Positions 8,446-17,718 of a DNA stretch of 64,000 bases are shown piece by piece. Source of the DNA: an uncultured Prevotellaceae bacterium (GTDB lineage: Bacteria; Bacteroidota; Bacteroidia; Bacteroidales; Bacteroidaceae). The notes under the pieces are model-generated. The model was not told the origin of the DNA. It was given only the letters and a program-made list of their open reading frames with translations, and made no database searches. The position numbers were made by a program, and so were the translations under genes. The stretch spans positions 42,249 to 106,248 of the forward strand of contig ONFE01000013.1 in the NCBI GenBank assembly GCA_900316985.1, in the 5' to 3' direction. Position 1 is the first letter of the stretch; each line of letters begins with the position of its first letter.

Positions 8446-9507
8446 TTATTTATAGAAGTTCTTTTCGAAAGCCTGGAACTCGTCTTTCTTCATCACGCAG
8501 CGCTTCCACCATGATTCGATGAATCCGAAACCATAGCCCATCAGTTGGACAAAGGCAGCAGGAACGGAGAGCAGTCCAACCTTCATACTCTTGTTCTTGA
8601 TGCTGGAGTCGATAAAAATGATGAGACTGTAGAAAAGGATGGGGGAGAGGGCCAAGAGACAAATCCAGTACCAGGTATGCCAGTTCGCTGCATCGTAGTG
8701 GATCATGGCGCGTGCAACAGCCGCAATGAGAATCAGCGCAATGACGCCTACGGTGAAAACCATTGGCAGGAGGTGTACCAGCTTGAGCGTGCCGGGATGA
8801 CGCTTTTCGAGGTTGATGCGGGCAATGCCGCTGTTATAGACCTGACGGAAAAACTTGCGGAAATCGGTGCGGCGCTTATGCCATACCCAAGCATCTGGGA
8901 TGAGTTGGGGATTGTAACCAGCTTCCACGATACGGTAGGAGAAATCGATGTCCTCGCCGAAGCGCATCTTCGAAAAACCGCCCAACTGCTGATAGACATC
9001 GCGGCGGATGCCCATGTTGAAGGAACGGGGATAGAATTTGTCGAGCTTCTTCTTTCCACCGCGAATGCCGCCAGTGGTAAAAAAGGAAGTCATGGAGTAG
9101 GAGATAGCTTTCTGGACGGGTGTGAATGAAGGATGCGAGGCATCGGGGCCGCCGAAGGCAGCGAACTCTCCTCTTTCCTCTCTCCTCTCTCCTCTTAAGC
9201 CGTCTTCAACAGCTTTCAAGTAGCCTTTGGGTAGCACGACATCGGAATCTAGAATGATGAGCCATTCGCCATGGGCGCGCTCGGCTCCGTAGTTGCGGGC
9301 CTGTCCCGGTCCTCCGTTCTCCTTGACGTAATAATGCAAATCAAGGATGTCTGCGAACTTGTCGCAAACATCCTTGCAAGGTTTCTGTGAACCATCTTCC
9401 ACGATGACAACCTCAAAGTCTTTCAGTTCTTGTTCCGTAAGGCTTTGCAGGAGTTCGTCCACTTCGTCGGGACGATTGTAAACGGGAACGATGATACTGT
9501 ATTTCAT
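8446..9507 (-). CDS. Family 2 glycosyltransferase, membrane-associated
   Basis: 353 residues. The N-terminal GT-A domain starts with YSIIVPVYNRPDEVDELL, has an acidic VVIVEDGS strand and the DxD-like LDSDVVLPKG near residue 91, followed by FGGPDASHPSF and RRDVYQQLGGF with FGEDIDFSYR typical of GT2 acceptor-side loops. Two or three hydrophobic helices lie at ~255-325. It transfers a sugar from a nucleotide donor, probably at the cytoplasmic face for an envelope glycan. Residues ~104-114 form an Arg/Glu-rich low-complexity insert that lies just before the conserved AFGGPDA motif. Its start abuts the efp stop (shared base 9507). Confidence 0.88.
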   Translation of the reverse strand: MKYSIIVPVYNRPDEVDELLQSLTEQELKDFEVVIVEDGSQKPCKDVCDKFADILDLHYYVKENGGPGQARNYGAERAHGEWLIILDSDVVLPKGYLKAVEDGLRGERREERGEFAAFGGPDASHPSFTPVQKAISYSMTSFFTTGGIRGGKKKLDKFYPRSFNMGIRRDVYQQLGGFSKMRFGEDIDFSYRIVEAGYNPQLIPDAWVWHKRRTDFRKFFRQVYNSGIARINLEKRHPGTLKLVHLLPMVFTVGVIALILIAAVARAMIHYDAANWHTWYWICLLALSPILFYSLIIFIDSSIKNKSMKVGLLSVPAAFVQLMGYGFGFIESWWKRCVMKKDEFQAFEKNFYK

Positions 9508-10073
9508 TATTCCTTCACGCGCTGCAGGTAAGAGCCGTCGCGGGTGTCAACCTGTACGAGATCACCCTCGTCGATGAACAGGGGCACGCGGATTTCAACA
9601 CCAGTCTCCAGTGTTGCGGGCTTGGTAGAGTTGGTAGCGGTGTCACCCTTGATACCGGGCTCTGAGTGAGTTACGCGGAGGTTGGTCTTCACGGGCATTT
9701 CAGCGAAAAGGATGGTTGCGGTATCAGCATCGCTGACCACTTCCACGATGTCGCTCTCCTTCATGAAGTCAACACCCGTCACGAGATCCTTGGCGATGGG
9801 AGCCTGATCGAAGGTTTCCTGGTTCATGAAGATGTAGTCGTCACCGTCCTTGTAGAGGAACTGGTAGGGACGACGCTCCAGACGAACGTCATCGAGTTTG
9901 AAGCCTACCTGGAAAGTGCGATCCAGTACGCGACCGTCGGTCACGTTCTTCAGTTTGGTGTTCATAACGGTGTTACCCTTGCCCGGCTTGCGGTGCTGGA
10001 ACTCAATGCATACCCAGATGCCGCCGTCCATGCGGATGGCCGTTCCCTTCTTGATGTCTTGTGAATTAATCAT
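9507..10073 (-). CDS. efp: Elongation factor P
   Basis: 188 residues, the full length of EF-P. Three beta-barrel domains are visible: KOW-like domain 1 with the ribosome-tip loop RKPGKGNTV (Lys at ~33 is the position modified in many bacteria), a central OB domain, and a C-terminal OB domain ending in the family pattern V-P-L-F-I-D-E-G-D-L-V-Q-V-D-T-R-D-G-S-Y. It relieves ribosome stalling at polyproline stretches. The ATG at 10073 follows a 40-base leader from a consensus promoter. It overlaps the downstream glycosyltransferase start by one base, implying co-transcription. Confidence 0.97.
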   Translation of the reverse strand: MINSQDIKKGTAIRMDGGIWVCIEFQHRKPGKGNTVMNTKLKNVTDGRVLDRTFQVGFKLDDVRLERRPYQFLYKDGDDYIFMNQETFDQAPIAKDLVTGVDFMKESDIVEVVSDADTATILFAEMPVKTNLRVTHSEPGIKGDTATNSTKPATLETGVEIRVPLFIDEGDLVQVDTRDGSYLQRVKE

Positions 10074-10112
10074 ATTACCTTATTATATTATGTATTATTC
10101 TGTTTGTGGGCG

Positions 10113-10144
10113 CAAAGGTAGTGCAAAAGAGCGAAAAAACCAAA
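10113..10144 (-). promoter_or_regulatory. efp proximal promoter
   Basis: On the minus strand, TTTG (10144-10141) then 20 bases then TACCTTTG (10120-10113), matching the Bacteroidota primary sigma consensus. The -33 element lies inside the 10134-10161 hairpin. Confidence 0.75.
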
Positions 10145-10161
10145 TCATTATTTGGTTTTTT
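10134..10161. terminator. 12-bp perfect hairpin with T-tracts on both strands
   Basis: Arms 10134-10145 and 10150-10161 are perfectly complementary (AAAAAACCAAAT with loop CATT), giving a U-run in either direction. On the minus strand it sits between an upstream TACCTTTG box (10204-10197) and the proximal efp promoter, so it could attenuate transcripts from the distal start. Confidence 0.7.
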
Positions 10162-10196
10162 CCGAATGCAGCCTACCTTCGTGCGGTTTTACCGCG

Positions 10197-10204
10197 CAAA
10201 GGTA
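10197..10204 (-). promoter_or_regulatory. Possible distal minus-strand -7 box upstream of efp
   Basis: TACCTTTG on the minus strand, identical to the proximal box, but without a clear TTTG 19-20 bases upstream. Transcripts from it would meet the 10134-10161 hairpin before reaching efp. Confidence 0.4.
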
Positions 10205-10255
10205 CTACAATTTTCGAAAAAATCATAAAACTTTCGATTAAATTTAGCATATTTC

Positions 10256-10286
10256 TTTGGTATTTCGAAAAATATGAGTAATTTTG
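10256..10286 (+). promoter_or_regulatory. rpmH promoter
   Basis: TTTG at 10256-10259, a 19-base spacer, then TAATTTTG at 10279-10286: an exact match to the Bacteroidota primary sigma consensus, 45 bases before the rpmH start. Confidence 0.85.
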
Positions 10287-10331
10287 CAGCCCGAAATCAT
10301 TGAATCATAATAAAATTAAAATAGAAAAGCA

Positions 10332-10487
10332 ATGAAAAGAACATTTCAGCCCCACAACCGCCGTCGCGTGAACAAGCATGGTTTCCGTGAGAGAATGGCA
10401 ACCAAGAATGGCCGTCGCGTTCTGGCATCCCGCCGCGCCAAGGGCCGCAAGAAGTTAACTGTTTCTGACGAGAACCACGGCAAGTAA
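10332..10487 (+). CDS. rpmH: 50S ribosomal protein L34
   Basis: A 51-residue, strongly basic protein beginning [20 protein letters not shown], the universal L34 signature, followed by [11 protein letters not shown] and a Lys/Arg-rich tail. It is a component of the large ribosomal subunit. The C-terminal extension TVSDENHGK is common in Bacteroidota. Consensus promoter upstream and strong terminator downstream mark a single-gene transcript. In many bacteria rpmH neighbours rnpA and dnaA; here it stands next to efp, which is the usual arrangement in this phylum as far as I recall. Confidence 0.98.
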   Translation: MKRTFQPHNRRRVNKHGFRERMATKNGRRVLASRRAKGRKKLTVSDENHGK

Positions 10488-10519
10488 ACACCGGCGTTCG
10501 TAAGAAGACGAAGAAGAAA

Positions 10520-10562
10520 GCAGGAAGGAGCAAAGCATTGACTTTGCTCCTTCCTGCTTTTT
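10520..10562 (+). terminator. Rho-independent terminator of rpmH
   Basis: A 16-bp perfect stem: arms 10520-10535 (GCAGGAAGGAGCAAAG) and 10542-10557, loop of 6, followed by five T. Confidence 0.92.
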
Positions 10563-10997
10563 GTGTTGGTGTCCCTCATTCCATGCTCTGAGAATCTTAA
10601 TAAAAGCCAAAAGTGTTGAATTTACAACAAAGCGAAAATGGGGTTAAAATGATAAATAATGAGTAATAAATTGTTTTCAAAGCAACATTTTAACAAGAAA
10701 TGCCCAAAATTGAGCAAAATAGTATTATATGTTTCATTATATTATGTCTAACTTTGCACGGTGAAAAAGTGTCAAAACTTACCTCGTAAGCCGAATTCGT
10801 AATGAATAACTAAAATATAATGCAATAATATAATAATGTATAACTTAATAACTGAAAGTATGGGGATAGAGAACTCAGCATGATTTGTATAACCATGCCG
10901 TCAGTTATCTCTTTTCTCTGAGCGGCAATCAGCAAAACCGCTGTGTAAGGCGGTCGTCTAACGATAATTATCTTTTAATAACCTAAATACTTTTTGC
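10563..10997 (+). other. 435-base gap: SusC leader region
   Basis: No gene seen. A -7 box TAACTTTG at 10749-10756 has no matching TTTG at -33, so an activated promoter is possible. Transcription from there would give a leader of about 235 bases before the SusC ATG. Within the leader lies an imperfect stem (about 10863-10920, core CAGCATG/CATGCCG) followed by a pyrimidine-rich run, then a second small stem AGCGG/CCGCT at 10921-10942. These are candidate attenuator or sRNA-target structures. Confidence 0.5.
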
Positions 10998-13900
10998 ATG
11001 AATCAAAACTTTAGAAAGACAGCGTTGCTGACGGGTGTCTGCGCAATCGCAGGATTGCTCTGGGCACCTCAGGCAATGGCTGAATCTGCTGTAAACTCCG
11101 TTCAGTCGGTGCAGCAGACGAAGAAAGTGTCAGGTACGGTTGTTGACGCCATGGGACCCGTTATCGGCGCCAGCATTCTGGAAAAGGGCACAAGTAACGG
11201 TACAGTTACCGACATCGACGGTAACTATTCTCTCAATGTAGGGCCGAACGCCACGCTGGTGGTGAGCTACATCGGCTACAAAACCCAGGAAATCAAGGTG
11301 GGCAGCAACACTCTGCTCGATGTCACCTTGGAAGAAGACAACACCAACCTCGACGAAGTTGTGGTGGTGGGTTATGGTGTGCAGAAGAAAAAGCTGGTCA
11401 CCGGTGCTACGGTTCAGGTGAAGGGTGAGGACATCGCCAAGCTGAACACCACCAACGCCCTGACCGCTATGCAGGCAGCATCGCCGGGTGTTAACATTGC
11501 CCAGAGTTCTTCTCAGCCTGGTAAGGGCTTCAAGGTGAACATCCGTGGTGTGGGTACTATCGGTGAGAGTTCTCCTCTGCTGATTATCGACGGTATCAAT
11601 GCCGGTACGGCCAACGACGGTCTGAACGGCCTGAACCCGAACGACATTGAGAGCATCGACGTGCTGAAGGACGCAGCCTCGGCTGCCATCTACGGCGCAC
11701 GTGCTGCCAACGGTGTGATTCTCGTCACCACCAAGCAGGGTAAGGCTGGTAAGATATCTGTTCAGTATGACGGATACGTTGGTTGGTCGAATGCCTATAA
11801 AGTGCCCGGACTGGTGAACGCCAAGCAGTATATGCAGCTTATCAACGAAACCAACTTCAACACCTACGGCACAGCCACTAACTGGGCTTCGCTCGTTCCT
11901 GCCGACATTCTGGAAGCCGTGAATAACGGGTGGGAAGGAACCGACTGGTTCAAGGAATATGAGAACAAGAATGCGCTCCAGTTCAGCCACGCCGTGACGC
12001 TGAACGGTGGTTCAGAGCGTTCAAAGTTCTCCATCAGTCTGAACTACAGCTCCAACGACGGTGTGATGGGTGCCAGCAACGCTTCTAACTACAAGCGCTA
12101 CGGCGGTCGCATCAACTCGGAGCATGTGCTGCTGAAGGGTAAGGACTTGCTGGGAGCCGACCACGACATCATCACCATCGGTGAGAATGTGAGCTACTGG
12201 TATCACCGCAGCCACGACCTGGCCGAGGGTAACGGTTACTGGAACATCATGCAGGCAGCCTACACGGCCAGCCCATTGGTGAAGCCTTACAATTCCGACG
12301 GTTCGCTGGCCAGTTACCGCGACAACGGCGCAGGCTACAGCACGATGATTTATTCAAACCCGCTGAACCACTTCATGAACGGCGGATACAACTCTATCAA
12401 CAAGAACCGCGACTTCGGTGTGGGTGCTACTATCTACTGGATTGTGGAACCCATCAAGAACCTGAAATACCGCGGACAGTTCAATACCGGTTACAGTGCA
12501 TCGAATAACCGCAGCATCTCGCTGCCCTACTCATCGAGTTTCACAGGAGCCAGCGCAAACTATTCTCTTAACATGGGCGAAAACCAGAGCAGCAGCTTCT
12601 CTCTGGAGAACACTTTGTCCTACGGTTTGTCTCTTGGTAAGCACAACATCGACATCTTGGCAGGACAGTCTATTGAACGTTCCAACTGGAGCAGCGGTAT
12701 GTCCATGTCTTTCACTGTTGGTGAGGAGAATCTTAACTCGCTGGTGCTGAACGGATGGGACTACAACATCCCTTCGAACTACGAAGGCCAGTATATTACC
12801 GGACATTCAGGTTACGACAATCCTGTAGCAGGCAGCATCGCCTCTTTCTTTGGCCGTCTGAACTACAACTTCGACGAGAAATATATGCTGACCGCCATTA
12901 TCCGTGCCGACGGCAGCTCAAACTTCGCCCGTGGCCATCGCTGGGGCTACTTCCCCTCGGTTTCGGCTGGTTGGGTGGTCACCAACGAGAAGTTCATGGA
13001 ATCTACTGCTTCCTGGATGGACTTCCTGAAGCTGCGTGCCAGCTGGGGTCAGAACGGTAACTGCCAGATTGGAAATTTCTATTATCTGTCGAACATCGGC
13101 TTCTCGCCCACAAGCTATCCTGACTATGGCTACAAGTTCTCAAGCGATATGATCTACACTGTAGGCCAGGGCAACTACGCCACCGGAGCTTACGCTAAGA
13201 ACGTTCCTAACCCCGACGTGACATGGGAGACCTCTGAGCAGATTGACCTTGGTATCGACGCACGCTTCTTGAAGAGCCGTCTTGGTCTTGCTTTCGACTG
13301 GTATCAGAAGAAGACCAAGGACTGGTTGGTACAGGCTCCTATGAATGAGGTGCTCGGCTATGAGGAACCGGCTATGATCAATGGCGGCGACATCAAGAAC
13401 ACTGGTATTGAGATCGCTCTCTCATGGAATGACGTTATCGGTAAGGACTTCCGCTATCATGCCAATGTGAACCTCGCCACCAACAAGAATGAGGTGACAC
13501 GTCTGGCCACATCTTCTCCCATTGGTATCGACACCAACAAATATGGCAGCTCGCTGTTCCAGAACTCCTCTTACGTTTCTGTTGTGGAGGAAGGACACCC
13601 CGTGGGCTACTTCTCGGGTATGTCTTACAGTGGCATCTGGCAGAACCAGGCTCAGATTGACGCTGCACGTGCTGCCGGACAGGCTGTTCTCGACGGTGCA
13701 CTGCCCGGCGACCCCATCTGGGATGACTTCGACGGCGATGGCATCATCAACTACGACAAAGACCGCCATGAAATTGGCCAGCCCCATCCGAAGACGACCC
13801 TTGGCGTGAGCCTGGGCTTCGATTGGAAGGGTCTCGACTTCAGCGTGACCGGATTCGGTGCCTTCGGACAGCAGGTGATGCAGTGCTACCGCACAGCCCT

Positions 13901-14294
13901 TCTGGCCAATGCCTACAACAACTACACCGTTGATGCATTCGACCGCTGGCACGGTGAGGGCACGAGCAACGAGATGCCGCGTCTTACCGTGGGTCACACT
14001 AACGACCAGTGGGTGAGCACCCGCTATATGCAGGATGCCGACTACTTCAAGATTCAGAACATCACATTGGGCTACGATTTCTGTAAGTTGTGGAAGAGCA
14101 GCCCGTTCTCTCAGCTGCGTCTGTATGTGCAGGCTCAGAACCTCTACACCTTCACTGGATACACTGGTGTAGATCCTGAGTGCAGTTCCGACGGTGGTAA
14201 GACTCAAGACAACATGAACTTCATCCGTGGCATTGATGTAGGCCTTTATCCGAGTGCCCGCACCTTCATCATCGGTGCAAGCATCAAGTTCTAA
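10998..14294 (+). CDS. SusC/RagA-family TonB-linked outer membrane protein
   Basis: 1098 residues. Signal peptide ends near PQAMAESA. An N-terminal carboxypeptidase-regulatory-like domain (~44-120, VSGTVVDAMGPVIGASILEKG) precedes a TonB-box-like segment (EVVVVGYGVQKK), the plug domain with the VNIRGVGTIG and PLLIIDG motifs, and a 22-stranded barrel ending in a C-terminal Phe (ASIKF). It imports a ligand bound by the partner SusD lipoprotein, energised by TonB. SusD follows 29 bases later. No glycosidase or sensor is encoded next to it, so the substrate cannot be named. Confidence 0.95.
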   Translation: MNQNFRKTALLTGVCAIAGLLWAPQAMAESAVNSVQSVQQTKKVSGTVVDAMGPVIGASILEKGTSNGTVTDIDGNYSLNVGPNATLVVSYIGYKTQEIKVGSNTLLDVTLEEDNTNLDEVVVVGYGVQKKKLVTGATVQVKGEDIAKLNTTNALTAMQAASPGVNIAQSSSQPGKGFKVNIRGVGTIGESSPLLIIDGINAGTANDGLNGLNPNDIESIDVLKDAASAAIYGARAANGVILVTTKQGKAGKISVQYDGYVGWSNAYKVPGLVNAKQYMQLINETNFNTYGTATNWASLVPADILEAVNNGWEGTDWFKEYENKNALQFSHAVTLNGGSERSKFSISLNYSSNDGVMGASNASNYKRYGGRINSEHVLLKGKDLLGADHDIITIGENVSYWYHRSHDLAEGNGYWNIMQAAYTASPLVKPYNSDGSLASYRDNGAGYSTMIYSNPLNHFMNGGYNSINKNRDFGVGATIYWIVEPIKNLKYRGQFNTGYSASNNRSISLPYSSSFTGASANYSLNMGENQSSSFSLENTLSYGLSLGKHNIDILAGQSIERSNWSSGMSMSFTVGEENLNSLVLNGWDYNIPSNYEGQYITGHSGYDNPVAGSIASFFGRLNYNFDEKYMLTAIIRADGSSNFARGHRWGYFPSVSAGWVVTNEKFMESTASWMDFLKLRASWGQNGNCQIGNFYYLSNIGFSPTSYPDYGYKFSSDMIYTVGQGNYATGAYAKNVPNPDVTWETSEQIDLGIDARFLKSRLGLAFDWYQKKTKDWLVQAPMNEVLGYEEPAMINGGDIKNTGIEIALSWNDVIGKDFRYHANVNLATNKNEVTRLATSSPIGIDTNKYGSSLFQNSSYVSVVEEGHPVGYFSGMSYSGIWQNQAQIDAARAAGQAVLDGALPGDPIWDDFDGDGIINYDKDRHEIGQPHPKTTLGVSLGFDWKGLDFSVTGFGAFGQQVMQCYRTALLANAYNNYTVDAFDRWHGEGTSNEMPRLTVGHTNDQWVSTRYMQDADYFKIQNITLGYDFCKLWKSSPFSQLRLYVQAQNLYTFTGYTGVDPECSSDGGKTQDNMNFIRGIDVGLYPSARTFIIGASIKF

Positions 14295-14323
14295 TCATAA
14301 ATTCAAAATAGATACAAGAAAAT

Positions 14324-16174
14324 ATGAAAAAGATATATTTAATGGCAATCGCGGTGGCCTTCACCTTCGGTCTCACGTCGTGTGAGGACTTCCTCGATTC
14401 TTCGAACTACACCGAGGCCAATACCAGCAACTATCCTGCATCGGCAAATGACCTCAACAAGGAACTGGCTGCCCTGTATGGCGTGATGAACCAGTATTGC
14501 AAAGACCCACTGCAGACCCCTTGGTTTGTGAACTATATAATGTCTGACGATGCCAACGGCGCAGGCGGAACAGGTGACGTAGAATCCCATGCCATTGGCC
14601 ATCTGATGGTAAACAAAGAAGGAATATACGACGTGGCCTGGCATAGCACCTACGTGGGCATCGCCCGAGCTAATGCCATTATCTATGCCGTGGATGCCTT
14701 CGACTGGACCGGCAAGGAGAAAGTGCGCAACCAACTTCTTGGTGAAGCGTATTTCATGCGCGGACTGTTCTATCTTTGGGGCACACAGTTCTGGGGTAAC
14801 ATACCTGCCTACTGGGCTGCCGCTGCTCCCGACCCCTGCCCTCAGCAGGATGCCGAGACCGTCATCTATCCACACATTCTGGCTGACTTTTACAGCGCAT
14901 ACAACCTGATGCAGAACGGAGCCACCACCCAGGGTGACGGACATGCCACTCGCGGTGCTGCTGCCGGATTCCTTGCACGCGCTTATATGTTCTATCAGGG
15001 CTTCTACAAGAAGGCCGGTGAACTGGCCACGGCCAACCTGGCCGATGTCGAACTTCCCGAGCAGGAAGGTGTCAGCGGTCCTCTGACCAAAGCCCAGGTG
15101 GTTGCTGCTCTTGAGGATGCCATCAACAATGGCGGTTATAAACTCGTTGAAGACTTCCGCCTGCTCTGGCAGTACACCAACGAGCTGACTGCACCTGACT
15201 ACCCCTTCGTGAAGGATCTTGCTGACGCCAAGAAGTTCTGGGCCGGCAACGGCAACTCTGAGGAGATGTTCCAGGTTCAGTTTGGTAACTTCGCCCAGTG
15301 GAGTGGCAACACCGCCATGGGCTTCACCAACATGACTTCGCTCTACTGCGGTCTGCGCTGCGACGACAACGGTGCCGGCGTTGCCAACGGCGACCAGGCT
15401 TCGCTGCCCTTCGGACAGGGCTGGGGCCAGGGCACCATCAACGAAAACCTCTGGAACGACTGGAGCGATAACGACCCGCGCAAGAAGGCAACCATCCTCG
15501 ACGCTCCCACCGAACTGGGACTTGGAACGGGCTTCGTGTTCACAACCAGCTGCTCGGAAGACGCCGGCTATTACAACAAGAAGTGGATGCCTATAACGGC
15601 AGCCGGTGCCAACTGGGCTGACCACAACGATGCCTACACATGGTGGGGTGTCTATCGCAAGGAAAACACAGAGGCTGCCAACAACAACGGCAACTCCTTC
15701 CAGGGCGACCACTTTGCCGACATCATGCTGCTGCGCTTGGCCGACGTGATGCTGATGCACTCCGAACTGACCGGAACAGCCGACCAGATGAACAAGGTGC
15801 GCAAACGCGCCGGACTGCCCGACACTTCCTATTCGTGGGCAAACATCAAGAACGAGCGCCGCTTCGAGCTGGCCGGCGAAGGCTTGCGATTCAACGACCT
15901 GCGCCGCTGGTCGGGCAAGGACGGTGGAGAGACCTGCGAGGCTGCCGTGGCACTTGAGCGCCAGAACGGTTCTCGCGTGAACTACACCGGCAAGTGGACC
16001 ACCATGCACCATGCCTCTTCTTCTTGGGCAAAACGCTATGCTGCCACCGACGGCTTCCTCCAGATTCCTCCCGCACAGATTAAGATTGCTGCCGACGAGA
16101 ACGTGCTGAAGCAGAATCCGGGCTGGGGTTCTAATGTTGCCGATGCCAACATGTCGGGTACGCCTGTATATTAA
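14324..16174 (+). CDS. SusD/RagB-family outer membrane lipoprotein
   Basis: 616 residues. Lipobox GLTSC near residue 20 followed by EDFLD, the usual start of SusD proteins. TPR-like helices (EAYFMRGLFYLWGTQFWG near residues 140-160) and the C-terminal KNERRFELAGEGLRFNDLRRW motif identify the family. It caps the SusC barrel on the cell surface and captures substrate. GC-rich, strongly codon-biased sequence, like the SusC gene, suggests high expression. A long open frame on the opposite strand is a by-product of this bias. Confidence 0.95.
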   Translation: MKKIYLMAIAVAFTFGLTSCEDFLDSSNYTEANTSNYPASANDLNKELAALYGVMNQYCKDPLQTPWFVNYIMSDDANGAGGTGDVESHAIGHLMVNKEGIYDVAWHSTYVGIARANAIIYAVDAFDWTGKEKVRNQLLGEAYFMRGLFYLWGTQFWGNIPAYWAAAAPDPCPQQDAETVIYPHILADFYSAYNLMQNGATTQGDGHATRGAAAGFLARAYMFYQGFYKKAGELATANLADVELPEQEGVSGPLTKAQVVAALEDAINNGGYKLVEDFRLLWQYTNELTAPDYPFVKDLADAKKFWAGNGNSEEMFQVQFGNFAQWSGNTAMGFTNMTSLYCGLRCDDNGAGVANGDQASLPFGQGWGQGTINENLWNDWSDNDPRKKATILDAPTELGLGTGFVFTTSCSEDAGYYNKKWMPITAAGANWADHNDAYTWWGVYRKENTEAANNNGNSFQGDHFADIMLLRLADVMLMHSELTGTADQMNKVRKRAGLPDTSYSWANIKNERRFELAGEGLRFNDLRRWSGKDGGETCEAAVALERQNGSRVNYTGKWTTMHHASSSWAKRYAATDGFLQIPPAQIKIAADENVLKQNPGWGSNVADANMSGTPVY

Positions 16175-16206
16175 TAAACGTATTGAGAATTTAGAATAGT
16201 AAAGAA

Positions 16207-17697
16207 ATGAAAAAATCAATCATATTGTTCGCAGTAGCATTGGGCATGCTGACATCCTGCGACCCCATAAAGGAAGACAAGGACTTCGACGTGACCAACA
16301 TCACGGCTGAGGGATTGCTGAATGGCGCACAGTTCTCACAGTATGCCGACGAAGCATGCACCACACCGAAGGACAACGGTAACTTCATCAAGTTCAACTG
16401 TCCCAACACCTCCGGCGTGACCATCTATTACATCAAGCCCGACGGTAACGAGGCAGTGCTCTCGGCTGGTAAGCCCGCCGGTGTGTTCAATTTCGTGCCT
16501 ATGCGTGGTTCAGACCCCAATCAGACCTTGTATTTCCGCTATATCAACCAGAATGGCGAAGAGGTGGTGGCTCAAAAGCAGTTCACCGTGGAAGTGGCTG
16601 CCGACCTGGCTCCCGAAGTCAAACTTCTTGTCAGCGACGACGGTAAGAAGACCTGGAAGTGGAACACCAATGCCCCCGACGGACAGGTCTGGGGTAACAT
16701 GGGCGACGGCGGCGGCAACTACAACAACCGCGACTTCGCGCTCAAAGGCAGTGGCAAATGGTGGGGCGTCACCAGCACTGAGGAATTCGAAGGTCAGGCC
16801 CAGCATTGTGCCGACGGCTATATCGGCGACCACGACATGAATGCCACCATGGTGTTCAATGAAGACGGAACAATCACTTGCTACGACAAGGATGGCAACC
16901 AGATCCGTAAGGGTAATTTCAAGGTTACCGACTGGAATCCAGCTGCCGAGAATGGAAAGATCGGCGTACTTCACACCGATGCCGGCTCTATTCTCTGGCC
17001 TTATCAGATCAACTGGAAGGATCACAATGAAGATCCCAAGCCCACATGGTTCGAGATTGCCTATCTTTCGCCTTCGCGCTTAGTGCTCATCTATCCCGAC
17101 TATGGAAAATGGGGTGCTGATTGGCAAGAGGCTACCTTCTGGCAGTTCTATAGCGACACCGACATCAAGGGCGTGCTGACAGACAACGATCAGGCCACTT
17201 GGACCTGGGACGACGATGATGCCAAGCCCTGTTGGGGTAACGGCGGCTACGGTGGCCTTGTCTATGGCGGCAAGTCTTCGCTCACTGGTAATTCATGGTG
17301 GGGTGTTGACACCGGCAGCATTGACGAGCAGATTTCCAACTATGGCTATGGACTGGCCGACGGCAAGGGTGCCACAATGACGTTCACCAAGGACGGTCTG
17401 ATCAAGAAGAGCAGCGGCGGCAACGGTTCGTTCACATACGACATGAGCAACAAGTCTGACCTTGGCGGCTACAACGAAGGTAAGACATGGGGCCGCCTGA
17501 AGACGGAAGGCGACGGCATTCTCTTCCCCGTGCGCATCAACACGAGTGCAGAGAACAAATGGCCTGCGGCCAGTGAGTTCGACATTGTCTATTTCGACGA
17601 CGACCATGTAGTGCTGACTTATCCTAACTATCCTAAGGGTGGCGATAATGCCAGCTGGATGGAAGGAACGTTCTGGCGCTTCAAGAAACAGAAATAA
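16207..17697 (+). CDS. Surface lipoprotein with two related repeats, SusE/SusF-position
   Basis: 496 residues. Lipobox MLTSC near residue 18. Residues ~20-125 form a beta-rich N-terminal domain. Two copies of a ~170-residue module follow, roughly 135-320 and 325-496: each opens with a TWKWN/TWTWD strand, continues with W-G-N-x-G-x-G-G and a WWGV strand, and closes with a VLIYPDYGKW or VLTYPNYPKG strand and a G-T-F-W-R-F/T-F-W-Q-F ending. It is the third gene after SusC/SusD (32-base gap) and is followed by a terminator, the position of surface glycan-binding proteins. Role as ligand binder is inferred from position; I do not recognise the family by name. Confidence 0.75.
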   Translation: MKKSIILFAVALGMLTSCDPIKEDKDFDVTNITAEGLLNGAQFSQYADEACTTPKDNGNFIKFNCPNTSGVTIYYIKPDGNEAVLSAGKPAGVFNFVPMRGSDPNQTLYFRYINQNGEEVVAQKQFTVEVAADLAPEVKLLVSDDGKKTWKWNTNAPDGQVWGNMGDGGGNYNNRDFALKGSGKWWGVTSTEEFEGQAQHCADGYIGDHDMNATMVFNEDGTITCYDKDGNQIRKGNFKVTDWNPAAENGKIGVLHTDAGSILWPYQINWKDHNEDPKPTWFEIAYLSPSRLVLIYPDYGKWGADWQEATFWQFYSDTDIKGVLTDNDQATWTWDDDDAKPCWGNGGYGGLVYGGKSSLTGNSWWGVDTGSIDEQISNYGYGLADGKGATMTFTKDGLIKKSSGGNGSFTYDMSNKSDLGGYNEGKTWGRLKTEGDGILFPVRINTSAENKWPAASEFDIVYFDDDHVVLTYPNYPKGGDNASWMEGTFWRFKKQK

Positions 17698-17718
17698 TCA
17701 TCCACTATGATTTAATTT

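Noticed and set aside
8210-8446. 78-residue Cys-rich open frame over the 22-bp array
   Set aside because: The Cys/Ala pattern comes from the DNA repeats; 22 is not a multiple of three, so the protein has no true repeat, and no start signal is seen.
11130-11990. 286-codon frame antisense to SusC
   Set aside because: Shadow of the biased SusC sequence without independent signals.
14339-16219. 626-codon open frame antisense to the first SusD gene
   Set aside because: It mirrors the GC-rich codon bias of SusD, has no domain pattern, and lacks a promoter or start context.
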